A stretch of DNA of 31,194 nucleotides from a virus. Where the stretch lies: IMG/VR virus record IMGVR_UViG_3300045789_000649, positions 1-31,194 of that record. The stretch is one strand, 5' to 3'. The translations under genes were made by a program, and so were the position numbers. The notes under the pieces are model-generated. The model ran no database searches and had not been told where the DNA came from. It was given only the letters and a program-made list of their open reading frames with translations. Below, piece by piece: positions 23,130 through 27,796 of the stretch (position 1 is its first letter; every line of letters begins with the position of its first letter).

Positions 23130-23498
23130 ATGAAACGACTTGCCACAATCGCCACATGTGTCGCCCTCGCGGGTTGCGCCTCCCCTGTTGTTCATACAAA
23201 GCGCTTGGCCATGTCGAACGCCCAAATCAACGAAATCAAGAATGTGACGCGTCACAATCTGAAAGACCCGGAATCCGCTCAATTTCGCGATATCCGAAGA
23301 ACCGAATTCCAACGCCAAGACGGAACCAGCAACACCCTTGTTTGCGGCGAAATCAACGGCAAAAATGCTTTTGGCGGATACGTAGGGTTCAGCACCTTTA
23401 AGGGCAACTTTAAAGGCAACGCTTTTCAGCTGCATGGAATCGGTGATCGCGACAGCGATTGGCTCTATGTGGCGATGTGTCAAGCGGGCGGGCAATAA
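23130..23498 (+). CDS. Lipoprotein moron with a DPESA/NAFG domain
   Basis: This is a 122-residue plus-strand gene within the minus-strand early operon. It has a lipoprotein signal: basic MKRLATIA, a hydrophobic core and the lipobox LAGC (Cys16). The mature part has NLKDPESAQF, then VCGEINGKNAFGGYVGFSTF and a closing AMC, so two Cys residues could pair. The same motif order occurs in the membrane-anchored protein at 7872-8243. Its stop lies five bases from the stop of the convergent CII-like gene. The ATG at 23130 marks the signal peptide; the frame extends upstream but looks non-coding there. It is likely a lysogenic conversion or superinfection-exclusion protein at the outer membrane; the function is inferred. 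Confidence 0.78.
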   Translation: MKRLATIATCVALAGCASPVVHTKRLAMSNAQINEIKNVTRHNLKDPESAQFRDIRRTEFQRQDGTSNTLVCGEINGKNAFGGYVGFSTFKGNFKGNAFQLHGIGDRDSDWLYVAMCQAGGQ

Positions 23499-23503
23499 CT
23501 TCA

Positions 23504-23962
23504 TCATGAAGCCGCCCCTTCAATAGCCTTGATTGCGGCGGCTTCCAGCGCCGCGCGCGCCAATCCAAGCGCATGCATCGCCTCGTCAATTTCCTTGATG
23601 GCTTGCGCGCCTTCATCGGCCGAACTTGATTGCTCAGCCGCCAAAATCGCCGCGATCGCCTCGCCGCTTTCGCGCGCAATCAGGCCGGACTGAACAACCA
23701 AATTATCGCCCACAGCAACAACCCGCCCCTCCAACCGACGCGCCAATAAACGGGTAACGGGGAAGCTTCCAGAGGCATCCTCAAGCGCTATAACATCGGC
23801 CAAAGTCCAATCCAGAACGCCCGAGATTTTCTTGCTAATCGTGCCCTTGCTCGCCCCGCCGCCCCACCGGGCATTGATCGTTTCAGCAACCGCATCAAAA
23901 CAGCCAAACCAATCCACGATCGATTTCATATGGGCGCGAGAAATCTTGCGAAGATCAGACAT
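23504..23962 (-). CDS. CII-like transcription regulator
   Basis: The protein has 152 residues, starting MSDLRKISRAHMKSIVDWFG. Residues 10-75 resemble phage CII-type regulators: FDAVAETINARWGGGASKGT, then ISKKISGVLDWTLADVIALE and SFPVTRLLARR. The C-terminal half is a helical, Ala-rich region. CII-type proteins activate lysogeny promoters or regulate early genes. GGGAG lies before the ATG at 23962, which overlaps the upstream small gene by 8 bases. Position at the head of the leftward operon fits this role. The family assignment rests on pattern recall. Confidence 0.65.
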   Translation of the reverse strand: MSDLRKISRAHMKSIVDWFGCFDAVAETINARWGGGASKGTISKKISGVLDWTLADVIALEDASGSFPVTRLLARRLEGRVVAVGDNLVVQSGLIARESGEAIAAILAAEQSSSADEGAQAIKEIDEAMHALGLARAALEAAAIKAIEGAAS

Positions 23963-24134
23963 CAGCAACTCCCGCGTTGCGCTTCACTCGAGCTGGCAAA
24001 ACCTTGCGACCATACGCCGCCATTTGCTCTGCGATCCCTTGGGCGAGGCGCGCCTCGATCACGGCCAAAATTCGCTGCTCGGAAGACGTCAGAACCATCT
24101 CGGTATCAATTTTGGGTTGCTGAAGATCAGACAT
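23955..24134 (-). CDS. 59-residue early protein upstream of the CII-like gene
   Basis: This short gene is easily missed because it is below 60 codons. It starts MSDLQQPKIDTEMVLTSSEQ behind a GAGG site and continues through a helix (RILAVIEARLAQGIAEQMAA) to RVKRNAGVADV. It overlaps the CII-like gene by 8 bases in the sequence ATGTCTGA, so the two are probably translated together. No family was recognised. The charged helix and position suggest a small regulator or partner. Confidence 0.65.
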   Translation of the reverse strand: MSDLQQPKIDTEMVLTSSEQRILAVIEARLAQGIAEQMAAYGRKVLPARVKRNAGVADV

Positions 24135-24216
24135 GAAAAACCTCGTTTTCTATGCGCGCATCAAATGGCGCGGCACAATTGGGATATGAAACTGGATTGG
24201 GAGCACAAACCGCCAT
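24127..24216 (-). CDS. Possible 29-residue leader ORF of the leftward operon
   Basis: The ORF starts at an ATG at 24216, downstream of AAGGCGG, and reads MAVCAPNPVSYPNCAAPFDA, then a short acidic end. It ends within the ATG of the next gene in exactly the same ATGTCTGA 8-base overlap that joins the next pair of genes. That repeated junction is the main reason to think it is translated. It would be the first ORF of the leftward transcript. It has two Cys residues and no recognised family. Confidence 0.4.
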   Translation of the reverse strand: MAVCAPNPVSYPNCAAPFDARIENEVFHV

Positions 24217-24254
24217 CAGCCAACCGCCTTCAGGTTTGCCAAAGAAGAAAACTT

Positions 24255-24287
24255 GATGCACAATTTGCTCTTAGCGAATTGATTATA
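24255..24287. promoter_or_regulatory. Leftward early promoter with two overlapping operator-like sites
   Basis: The minus strand has a perfect TATAAT (24282-24287), pointing to the leftward operon; no good -35 box was seen. Across it lies TCTTAGCGAATTGATTATA (24269-24287), which agrees with 13 of 19 positions of the phage operator in reverse orientation. GATGCACAATTTGCTCTTA (24255-24273) carries the exact CAATTTGCT core. Repressor binding here would block the leftward early transcript. A plus-strand TATAGT (24284-24289) could serve the BRCT gene. Confidence 0.5.
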
Positions 24288-24303
24288 GTGAAAGGTAATC
24301 CGC

Positions 24304-24906
24304 ATGACGCTGCACACCCGATACAACCGCGCCCGCCTAGACGACCGACAAGTCACAGAGTTAATGGGCTTAGCGCGCGGGCTCATTGCCGATGGCGAAC
24401 TGAATGATACCGAAATCGAATACTTGGAAGCATGGCTTGCGGCGACAGAGGGCATAACCAGCAACCCCATAATCGCAGACATGGTGCGCCGAATAAACGA
24501 AGCCCGCGCAGACGGAATTATCGACGAGGACGAGCGCGAAGAAATTGCCGAAGTCCTAAAAGCATTTTCAGCCTCAGATTTCGAACTTGGCGAAGCGCTA
24601 AAATCGACAACCTTGCCGCTCTGCGCGCCGCCACCCGAAATCGACTTTTCAGACCGCCGCTTCACCTTCACAGGAACATTTGTATATGGATCGCGCAAAG
24701 ACTGCGAACTGGCTGTCATCGAGCGAGGGGCAAACGCGGGGTCAATCCGCAAAGACACCGATTTTTTGGTCATCGGGGAATATGCCTCCGATAACTGGGT
24801 GCAATCATCATATGGCCGAAAAATCGAAAAAGCCGTTGAGTACAGAGACATACGAGGCTTACCGCTGCGCATCATCAGTGAAGCCCATTGGCAGTCATAT
24901 TTGTAA
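24304..24906 (+). CDS. BRCT-domain protein with acidic helical N-terminus
   Basis: The protein has 200 residues. Residues 10-95 are acidic and helical, with the repeated pattern ARGLIADGELNDTEIEYLEA and EARADGIIDEDEREEIAEVL, which looks like a TerB-type or EF-hand-like helical pair. Residues 115-200 are a BRCT domain: RFTFTGTFVYGSRKDCELAV, GANAGSIRKDTDFLVIGEYA, then YGRKIEKAVEYRD and a final SEAHW. BRCT domains of this kind resemble the one in bacterial NAD-dependent DNA ligase and bind DNA ends or nicks. AAAGGT lies before the ATG. It is on the plus strand next to the immunity genes, with an operator at its promoter, so it may be expressed in the lysogen or early. Its role is not known. Confidence 0.72.
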   Translation: MTLHTRYNRARLDDRQVTELMGLARGLIADGELNDTEIEYLEAWLAATEGITSNPIIADMVRRINEARADGIIDEDEREEIAEVLKAFSASDFELGEALKSTTLPLCAPPPEIDFSDRRFTFTGTFVYGSRKDCELAVIERGANAGSIRKDTDFLVIGEYASDNWVQSSYGRKIEKAVEYRDIRGLPLRIISEAHWQSYL

Positions 24907-24919
24907 AAACCCAAACGCA

Positions 24920-25186
24920 TTATGCCGCCCCCTCAGTCACTGCTTGCGGCGGAGCGGGCGGCAAAAAACCAGACAATGCGTTCTTTTTTGGAACCCGGGA
25001 CCAACGGAACAAATGATCAGGCGTCGCTATATGCCGCTCCACACACAAAGCTCGGATGAACGGATACCAACCAGCCGGAAATGTACCCTCCTTAATAGCA
25101 CGAGACACGTCCTGAGGGCGGAATCCGAGCCGTGAAGCTACTTCGTGCCGGTCGATTAATTCAAGAAATTCGCGAATGTTCATCAT
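24920..25186 (-). CDS. Cro-like DNA-binding protein
   Basis: This 88-residue protein has an N-terminal HTH: REFLELIDRHEVASRLGFRP followed by QDVSRAIKEGTFPAGWYPFI, then ERHIATPDHLFRW. This is the pattern of small Cro-like regulators in prophages that recognise the same operators as the repressor. It is divergent from the repressor gene, with two operators between them. A TTTACA/TATTTT promoter is predicted to start transcription at or next to the ATG, and no ribosome site is seen, so the mRNA could be leaderless. Two adjacent ATGs (25186, 25183) are candidate starts. It ends 13 bases from the convergent BRCT gene. Confidence 0.75.
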   Translation of the reverse strand: MMNIREFLELIDRHEVASRLGFRPQDVSRAIKEGTFPAGWYPFIRALCVERHIATPDHLFRWSRVPKKNALSGFLPPAPPQAVTEGAA

Positions 25187-25192
25187 GCGACA

Positions 25193-25220
25193 AAAATAAG
25201 CAATTTGCTTAGTTTGTAAA
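25193..25220 (-). promoter_or_regulatory. Predicted cro-type promoter, covered by operators
   Basis: On the minus strand TTTACA (25215-25220) and TATTTT (25193-25198) are separated by 16 bases. The 19-bp operator at 25195-25213 fills the spacer and the -10, and the next operator touches the -35 side. The predicted start is near 25186, the ATG of the Cro-like gene. Confidence 0.5.
25195..25213. promoter_or_regulatory. Phage operator, cro side
   Basis: The site AATAAGCAATTTGCTTAGT is a near-palindrome around AATTT and matches the 19-bp family seen at 25219, 25798 and 25828. Its centre is 24 bases from the next copy. It lies in the predicted cro promoter. Likely bound by the small XRE repressor and the Cro-like protein. 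Confidence 0.75.
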
Positions 25221-25237
25221 TACGCAATTTGCTAAGT
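25219..25237. promoter_or_regulatory. Phage operator, repressor side
   Basis: The site AATACGCAATTTGCTAAGT matches the operator family. It overlaps the -35 side of the cro promoter and a TTGCTA that could be the -35 of the repressor gene. One site could therefore control both divergent genes. A weaker TTCGCAAAAT half-site follows at about 25245. Confidence 0.75.
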
Positions 25238-25270
25238 GCTGAAATTTCGCAAAATAGATAGTATTAGACC

Positions 25271-25531
25271 ATGTTAGAAGAACGCGAAGACAGCATAGAA
25301 GCAGTAGCAGCCAGATTGAAACGGGTGAGAGAAATCTTAAACCTGTCCAAAAAGGAATTTGCTGAAAAAGCCGAATTAAGCGAGCAGGTCTACGGTCCAT
25401 TTGAAAATGCTCGCCGCGAGCTATCATTAACTGCAGCAAAGAAACTTCGGAAGACTTACGGCTTACCCCTTGAGTTCATGTATTTCGGGAAGATTTCTGA
25501 CCTTCCGCACAGAATTGCAATCGAGTTGTAG
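25271..25531 (+). CDS. XRE-family phage repressor (CI-like), short form
   Basis: This 86-residue protein consists almost only of an HTH_XRE domain: VAARLKRVREILNLSKKEFA, then ELSEQVYGPFENARRELSLT, and the end GLPLEFMYFGKISDLPHRIA. Short repressors with this ending are common in alphaproteobacterial prophages. There is no LexA/CI-type peptidase domain, so it should not be cleaved through RecA; induction would need another factor. No ribosome site is visible before the ATG, as is also known for lambda cI made from its maintenance promoter. It faces away from the Cro-like gene across two operators. Confidence 0.75.
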   Translation: MLEEREDSIEAVAARLKRVREILNLSKKEFAEKAELSEQVYGPFENARRELSLTAAKKLRKTYGLPLEFMYFGKISDLPHRIAIEL

Positions 25532-25626
25532 TCAAGCCCATCGACCAGATCAGCCCAAAAATCTAAGGGCAAGCCAGACCGATTGCGGGCATCTTTTAGC
25601 ATATCAAGAATTATTTTTTCAGCCAC
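25456..25626 (-). CDS. Possible 56-residue ORF antisense to the end of the repressor gene
   Basis: On the minus strand a GTG at 25626, behind GGAG, opens a frame reading MAEKIILDMLKDARNRSG, LDFWADLVDGLDYNSIAILC and GRSEIF to a TAA at 25456. It overlaps the last 76 bases of the repressor gene in antisense and occupies part of the 345-base gap after it. The amino-acid mix looks reasonable, but overlap with a real gene and no recognised family make this uncertain. It could also be a chance frame. Confidence 0.25.
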   Translation of the reverse strand: MAEKIILDMLKDARNRSGLPLDFWADLVDGLDYNSIAILCGRSEIFPKYMNSRGKP

Positions 25627-25797
25627 TTACAATCTCCACAATTAGAACATTAGCAGAACATTAATGATCTGCGAAGACACAAAATGTGCCTCTTCGCGCC
25701 GCCGACAGTATCCACTAGTTGATCCATCTCCCCCTAATAGCCATCGAGCAATCTGCGACTCACTTTATGCCCAGAATTCGACAGTAAGAAAATCATG
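25532..25797. other. Gap after the repressor gene with direct repeats and a hairpin
   Basis: No convincing plus-strand gene is present. The stretch holds a direct repeat AGAACATTA at 25644-25652 and 25655-25663 (11-base period), and an imperfect hairpin GCGAAG...CTTCGC at 25671-25697 with an inner CACA/TGTG stem and an AAA loop. Neither has a T run that would mark a terminator. The left part carries the possible antisense ORF. The right end leads into the operators of the rightward operon. Confidence 0.4.
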
Positions 25798-25816
25798 AAT
25801 ACGCAAATTGCGTATT
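25798..25816. promoter_or_regulatory. Phage operator, rightward operon, distal copy
   Basis: AATACGCAAATTGCGTATT is a perfect 19-bp dyad around its central base and is the best version of the operator family. It lies 30 bases (centre to centre) from the next copy, upstream of the rightward early promoter. It probably defines the recognition sequence of the repressor and Cro-like proteins. Confidence 0.8.
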
Positions 25817-25823
25817 AATTCTC

Positions 25824-25852
25824 TTGCAATACGCAATTTGCTTAGTTATGCC
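25824..25852 (+). promoter_or_regulatory. Predicted rightward early promoter
   Basis: TTGCAA and TATGCC stand 17 bases apart, just upstream of the first gene of the rightward operon (ATG at 25877, GGAGGT at 25865-25870). The match to consensus is moderate. Its support is the operator between the boxes and the strong gene start downstream. Confidence 0.4.
25828..25846. promoter_or_regulatory. Phage operator, rightward operon, proximal copy
   Basis: AATACGCAATTTGCTTAGT matches the operator family. It fills the spacer between a possible -35 TTGCAA (25824-25829) and -10 TATGCC (25847-25852) of the rightward early operon. Repressor bound here should shut the promoter. Confidence 0.75.
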
Positions 25853-25876
25853 ATCCGTACAAACGGAGGTAAAAAC

Positions 25877-26140
25877 ATGCAAATCGACCCAAGATTAATG
25901 GCCGCGCGCCGGATTACGGGCAACCCAGCAGGGCAGAATTATCACCCCGCAATCTATGCCGCTTCGTGGATATTCCTCGCCCAGAACAAGGGCATAAAGA
26001 TCAACCTTGAGCGCATCGCAACGCCAGCTCACGCGATCAAACGTGAAGCGCCTCAAGCTTTTCAGCACAGCCCAATCAGCGAAAACACCCGCAGCCGCAT
26101 CCAAGCGCGCGCCCTCGCCATCCGCGAGGCCACAGCATGA
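25877..26140 (+). CDS. First gene of the rightward early operon, unknown
   Basis: This 87-residue protein starts MQIDPRLMAARRITGNPAGQ behind a perfect GGAGGT seven bases upstream; the longer frame from 25808 would run through the operator and is rejected. The middle reads YAASWIFLAQNKGIKINLER and the C-terminus is basic and helical. No family was recognised. As the first product under an operator-controlled promoter it would appear early after infection or induction. Its last bases overlap the next gene by ATGA. Confidence 0.65.
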   Translation: MQIDPRLMAARRITGNPAGQNYHPAIYAASWIFLAQNKGIKINLERIATPAHAIKREAPQAFQHSPISENTRSRIQARALAIREATA

Positions 26141-26388
26141 TCGAAGATCGCCGCGAGACATTCGCCGCCGCCCTGAGCGGCCTATCCCCAGATGCGCTTT
26201 ATGACGCCTTCGCAAACGAAGCCATTGAGTCTGGCGGATCATTCATTGTCCCGCGCCCCGGCGATACTTGGTCGGGCGGCTTGGTTGAGATTTTTATGCA
26301 TGGGATCACCGGGCGCGGCGCAGACACCGCCAGCGCTATGCAGGATTGGCGCGATGCCGCGCGCCGCATGTGCGAGGTCGCAGCATGA
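26137..26388 (+). CDS. Small early protein, unknown
   Basis: This 83-residue protein has an acidic helical start (MIEDRRETFAAALSGLSPDA, LYDAFANEAIE), a beta segment around SGGSFIVPRPGDTWSGGLVE, and a helical C-terminus (MQDWRDAARRMCEVAA). It is linked on both sides by ATGA overlaps, which supports translation as a unit. No known domain is seen. Such short coupled genes often encode host-takeover proteins, but there is no direct evidence for that here. Confidence 0.6.
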   Translation: MIEDRRETFAAALSGLSPDALYDAFANEAIESGGSFIVPRPGDTWSGGLVEIFMHGITGRGADTASAMQDWRDAARRMCEVAA

Positions 26389-26612
26389 TTGATGCAAGTG
26401 AAATCGATTTCGGCGGCGAGCTTTCCTCAGCGGAAGCAAGGGAGTTGGCTGATGCATTGAACGAAGCCCTTGATTCAATGGCTCTTTCAGGAAGCAACAT
26501 TGAACCGATGCAAGCAATCGCTGCGCTGCACTTGGTGGCATTGCGCGAAGTCGCACGACAATACGCCCTTGAGAAAATGCTGCGCGCGCCCGCGCAAAGC
26601 GGGGCCGACTGA
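26385..26612 (+). CDS. Small acidic helical early protein, unknown
   Basis: This 75-residue protein starts MIDASEIDFGGELSSAEARE at an ATG that overlaps the previous stop as ATGA. It is acidic and helical throughout (LADALNEALDSMALSGSNIE, then MQAIAALHLVALREVARQYA). The longer frame from 26346 is rejected because it runs through the previous gene. No family was recognised. The stop is followed immediately by the ATG of a tiny membrane ORF. Confidence 0.6.
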   Translation: MIDASEIDFGGELSSAEARELADALNEALDSMALSGSNIEPMQAIAALHLVALREVARQYALEKMLRAPAQSGAD

Positions 26613-26696
26613 ATGCCCGAAGACTGGATCATCCCAACAGCAGCGATCAGCAGCATCTTCCTGATCGCCATCTATTTCGCTGCGCGCTGCATCTAG
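26613..26696 (+). CDS. 27-residue single-pass membrane microprotein
   Basis: The ATG follows the previous stop directly (TGA-ATG). The peptide is MPEDWIIPTAAISSIFLI, then AIYFAARCI: an acidic start, about 19 hydrophobic residues and a basic-Cys end. This is a complete transmembrane span with N-out or N-in topology undetermined. Its immediate coupling to the upstream gene and clean hydrophobic design argue for a real product. A terminator-like hairpin lies 60 bases downstream. Confidence 0.55.
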   Translation: MPEDWIIPTAAISSIFLIAIYFAARCI

Positions 26697-26754
26697 CCCG
26701 CGCCGCACCCGAAACTGCCAGCGCGCCTAGCTTGTCCGAGCGGCGCGCCAACTA

Positions 26755-26792
26755 GCCCGGTCAATTCCTCCCAAATGATCGGGCCTTTTATT
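26755..26792 (+). terminator. Intrinsic terminator or attenuator in the rightward operon
   Basis: GCCCGGTCA (26755-26763) pairs with TGATCGGGC (26776-26784) as a 9-bp stem with one G-T wobble and a 12-base loop, and is followed by CTTTTATT. This is a textbook intrinsic terminator on the plus strand. It would reduce or end transcription after the first four small genes unless antitermination operates or another promoter follows. Confidence 0.7.
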
Positions 26793-26819
26793 CCAGAATC
26801 CCACTCGCGGGATCGCCCG

Positions 26820-26852
26820 GCCCGGCTGCTCATGGGGATGTCGCAGCCGGGC
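26820..26852 (+). promoter_or_regulatory. Strong hairpin after the terminator
   Basis: GCCCGGCTGC and GCAGCCGGGC form a perfect 10-bp stem with a 13-base loop. There is no T run after it. It lies about 20 bases upstream of the next start codon at 26873. It could be an RNA stabiliser, an antitermination element or a translation-control hairpin. Confidence 0.45.
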
Positions 26853-26872
26853 AGATGAAAAAGGAAAGCCCA

Positions 26873-27025
26873 ATGGCACACCACACCCGCCCAAGCATAT
26901 CGAAAAGACTCTGGCGCAAGCTGTGCTGCGCGCTTGGGTTCCACAAATGGCGCCCAGTCTCAAAGATGCCAATCGAGGTTTGCTGCCATTGCGCCCTGCA
27001 AATAGCGGCGCGTCACGATGTCTAA
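26873..27025 (+). CDS. 50-residue basic zinc-finger-like protein
   Basis: This small gene starts at an ATG with AAGGAAAG upstream. The peptide is basic and reads MAHHTRPSISKRLWRK, then LGFHKWRPVSKMPIEVCCHC and ALQIAARHDV. The His-x-Trp followed by Cys-Cys-His-Cys recalls small phage proteins with a single zinc site (F-H-x-W...C-x-x-C). It overlaps the next gene's start by 8 bases. It is too short to classify further. Confidence 0.55.
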   Translation: MAHHTRPSISKRLWRKLCCALGFHKWRPVSKMPIEVCCHCALQIAARHDV

Positions 27026-27290
27026 GCCCCGCCAGCGGCTCTGCGATATGCCGCCCGCCCAGCAGGCAGGCATATTGTGTAACGACACCCGCTTTCAGAA
27101 TTTTGCAGCCACCCGCTGCGGCATGCCCGGCCAGCAATTCAGCGCCACCGCCGCCGCAGAATACCTGCGCAACGTCTGCCAGATCGATAGCCGCCGCGCC
27201 CTCAATTGCAGCGGCCCCGCTCAATCCCGCCTCCAAGCCCTGCGCACCGAATTTGATGCATGGGCTGGCCGCATTCAATCACCTCGATAA
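27018..27290 (+). CDS. Small conserved phage-type protein (unknown function)
   Basis: The protein has 90 residues: PAQQAGILCNDTRFQNFAAT, then AAAEYLRNVCQIDSRRALNC and a C-terminal RTEFDAWAGRI helix. The A-G-I-L-C-x-D-x-x-F and Y-L-R-x-x-C-x-I-x-S-R patterns recall small proteins near recombination genes in many prophages of Proteobacteria. I know no demonstrated function. It overlaps the preceding gene by 8 bases. Confidence 0.65.
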   Translation: MSKPRQRLCDMPPAQQAGILCNDTRFQNFAATRCGMPGQQFSATAAAEYLRNVCQIDSRRALNCSGPAQSRLQALRTEFDAWAGRIQSPR

Positions 27291-27337
27291 GCAGGCCAAC
27301 CCGGCCAACCCTAACCCACGAAAGGAACTATCCAGTG

Positions 27338-27763
27338 ATGACCAAGCACCAACCTCCAACCGAAATCGCAAAGCGCGCCGAGCCGCATGATCCTTACAAA
27401 ATGCGCTCCCTTGAGCAGATTCTAATGCTGTTTGATGACGGAGATTTTCTAGCCAAGCTTTTAGAAGGCCACAAAACCCTCCAACTCGACCTGCTTGAAC
27501 ACAAAGCAGAGCACGGGACAAAGGGCTGCAGCGGCAGCATGACACTGCAAGTGAACTACGCTGTCGGAAAATCTGGCGATGTAGCAATGGGCGCGACCGT
27601 CAAATTCAAAGCCCCAGCCAAGCCGCCATCAAGCGCAGCGGCATACATCAACGATGATGGCGAGCTCACATTATACAGCCCCTTCATGGCCAAGATGCAC
27701 CAGCCCATCCGTGATGTCAGCGATCACGACCCAGAGACAGGCGAAGTGCGCGACATCGACTAA
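27338..27763 (+). CDS. Early protein upstream of the DUF2303 gene, unknown
   Basis: The protein has 141 residues from the ATG at 27338 (a GTG lies directly before it; AAAGGAAC is upstream). The N-terminal half is helical (MRSLEQILMLFDDGDFLAKL). The C-terminal half is beta-rich and charged: SMTLQVNYAVGKSGDVAMGA, then DGELTLYSPFMAKM and DHDPETGEVRD. This gene type commonly precedes a DUF2303 gene in prophages, suggesting the two act together, perhaps on single-stranded DNA. That is an inference. The frame's earlier start at 27260 overlaps the preceding gene and is less likely. Confidence 0.65.
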   Translation: MTKHQPPTEIAKRAEPHDPYKMRSLEQILMLFDDGDFLAKLLEGHKTLQLDLLEHKAEHGTKGCSGSMTLQVNYAVGKSGDVAMGATVKFKAPAKPPSSAAAYINDDGELTLYSPFMAKMHQPIRDVSDHDPETGEVRDID

Positions 27764-27796
27764 CCCCATCAAACCCAAAAACAGGAAAGCAAAACA

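Noticed and set aside
22890-23507. 205-codon minus-strand frame opposite the lipoprotein gene
   Set aside because: The opposite frame has a lipobox and motif-bearing domain. The minus frame shows no family features, and its end overlaps the DUF1937 start.
24216-24920. 234-codon minus-strand frame opposite the BRCT gene
   Set aside because: Ser-rich low-quality protein without motifs; the plus strand has a clear BRCT domain and ribosome site.
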